Origin: Rhizobium bangladeshense
GTDB lineage: Bacteria; Pseudomonadota; Alphaproteobacteria; Rhizobiales; Rhizobiaceae
Assembly (NCBI RefSeq): GCF_001662075.1
Contig: NZ_LYPL01000003.1
Location: forward strand, 310,001 to 374,000
DNA length: 64,000 nt
Direction: 5' to 3'
The notes beneath the pieces are model-generated. The model saw nothing but the letters and a program-made list of their open reading frames with translations, ran no database searches and was not told the DNA's origin. Shown in pieces: positions 63,639 to 64,000 of this stretch. Within the stretch, counting starts at the first letter, position 1; the number at the start of each line of letters is the position of its first letter. A program made the translations under genes and the position numbers.

Positions 63639-64000
63639 CATCGGCCAGAGGCTCGCCACGAGAAGCACCGCCATGGTGATGTTGAACCATTTCAGCCGCG
63701 CCGGATCGGAAAACCATTCCCTGAGCGCCAAGCCGAAGCCCGCCCATGTCGAAACGCTCGGCACGTTGACCACCGCGAAAGCCAGGCCGACGATCAACAC
63801 GCTGGCAAGATAGAGTTCGGGATTGGTGTAGGTCGCCATCGCCGTAACCGCCATCACCCAGGCTTTCGGGTTGACCCACTGGAAGGCCGCCGCCGAGAAA
63901 AAGGACATCGGCGCAGCGCTGTTCCTGCCTTCGCTCAGCGAACGCGAGGAGGCGATCTTCCAGGCGATCCAGACGAGATAGGCGCCGCCGGCGAACTTCA
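63630..64000 (-). CDS. LysE-family exporter, 3' part
   Basis: The frame runs in from the right edge. The visible 123 residues include FAGGAYLVWIAWKIA, WVNPKAWVMAVTAM (the LysE/RhtB NPK motif), AVVNVPSVSTWAGFG and a final helix. It is an inner-membrane amino-acid or small-solute exporter of the LysE/RhtB type. It overlaps the end of the DUF2269 remnant. Substrate unknown. Confidence 0.88.
   Translation of the reverse strand, partial: KFAGGAYLVWIAWKIASSRSLSEGRNSAAPMSFFSAAAFQWVNPKAWVMAVTAMATYTNPELYLASVLIVGLAFAVVNVPSVSTWAGFGLALREWFSDPARLKWFNITMAVLLVASLWPMLK

Overview
The window looks like about 64 kb of the chromosome of a Rhizobium (R. leguminosarum/etli-like alphaproteobacterium). This is an inference from protein style, high GC (roughly 60 percent), abundant palindromic intergenic repeats of the kind rhizobia carry, and typical rhizobial families (BA14K protein, fused iron-type ABC permease, Co-type nitrile hydratase). 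There is one tRNA, tRNA-Lys(CTT). I saw no rRNA, CRISPR array, phage module or intact insertion sequence. Most of the window is ordinary accessory metabolism and regulation, but many genes are broken and many operator-like sites can be read directly.

Layout. 0-9 kb: a cut secreted protein, chrA, a frameshifted VOC gene, a CorC-type membrane protein, a rearranged second chrA remnant, small secreted proteins, tRNA-Lys, a PhzF-like protein, and an overlapping nuclease/NUDIX pair. 9-14 kb: an orphan Imm11-like immunity gene bounded by duplicated pieces of its two neighbours, then an iron-type ABC importer whose ATPase carries an in-frame stop. 14-24 kb: a hydrolase with a divergent MarR regulator, an aldo-keto reductase, a YukJ-like/lamin-tail protein, an aminotransferase, ilvE, a methyltransferase, a PhoX remnant, and ilvC behind a TetR gene.

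24-33.7 kb: the most coherent locus. An ABC importer (binding protein, two permeases, divergent ATPase) is joined to a glycerophosphodiesterase, a HAD phosphatase, an FGGY pentulose-type kinase and a SorC-family regulator, with twin 12-bp direct repeats in the divergent promoter. This reads as a phosphodiester/sugar-alcohol uptake and breakdown system with an unknown substrate. 33.6-43 kb: a glycosyltransferase pair, AraC, a zinc alcohol dehydrogenase, a TetM-like GTPase, NDH-2 and a BA14K protein. 43-54 kb: many small regulator/enzyme pairs (Lrp/racemase, MarR-GNAT, TetR, MFS, HxlR/NAD(P)-binding protein), pdxJ, an unusual MerR-LuxR hybrid regulator, a RecD-like helicase and LysR.

54-64 kb: an AhpD-like/NAD(P)-binding/cupin/MscS-cNMP gene row whose promoter shares a 19-bp operator with a convergent Rrf2 regulator; a secreted-repeat protein/ECF sigma/anti-sigma operon; a cobalt-type nitrile hydratase operon; two adjacent frameshifted genes; and the 3' part of a LysE-type exporter. 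Seven loci are disrupted (VOC, chrA copy 2, ABC ATPase, PhoX, DoxX-like fusion, DUF2269, and the Imm11 chimera's tail). This means either real decay or base-call errors in the source assembly, and read-level checking would separate the two.
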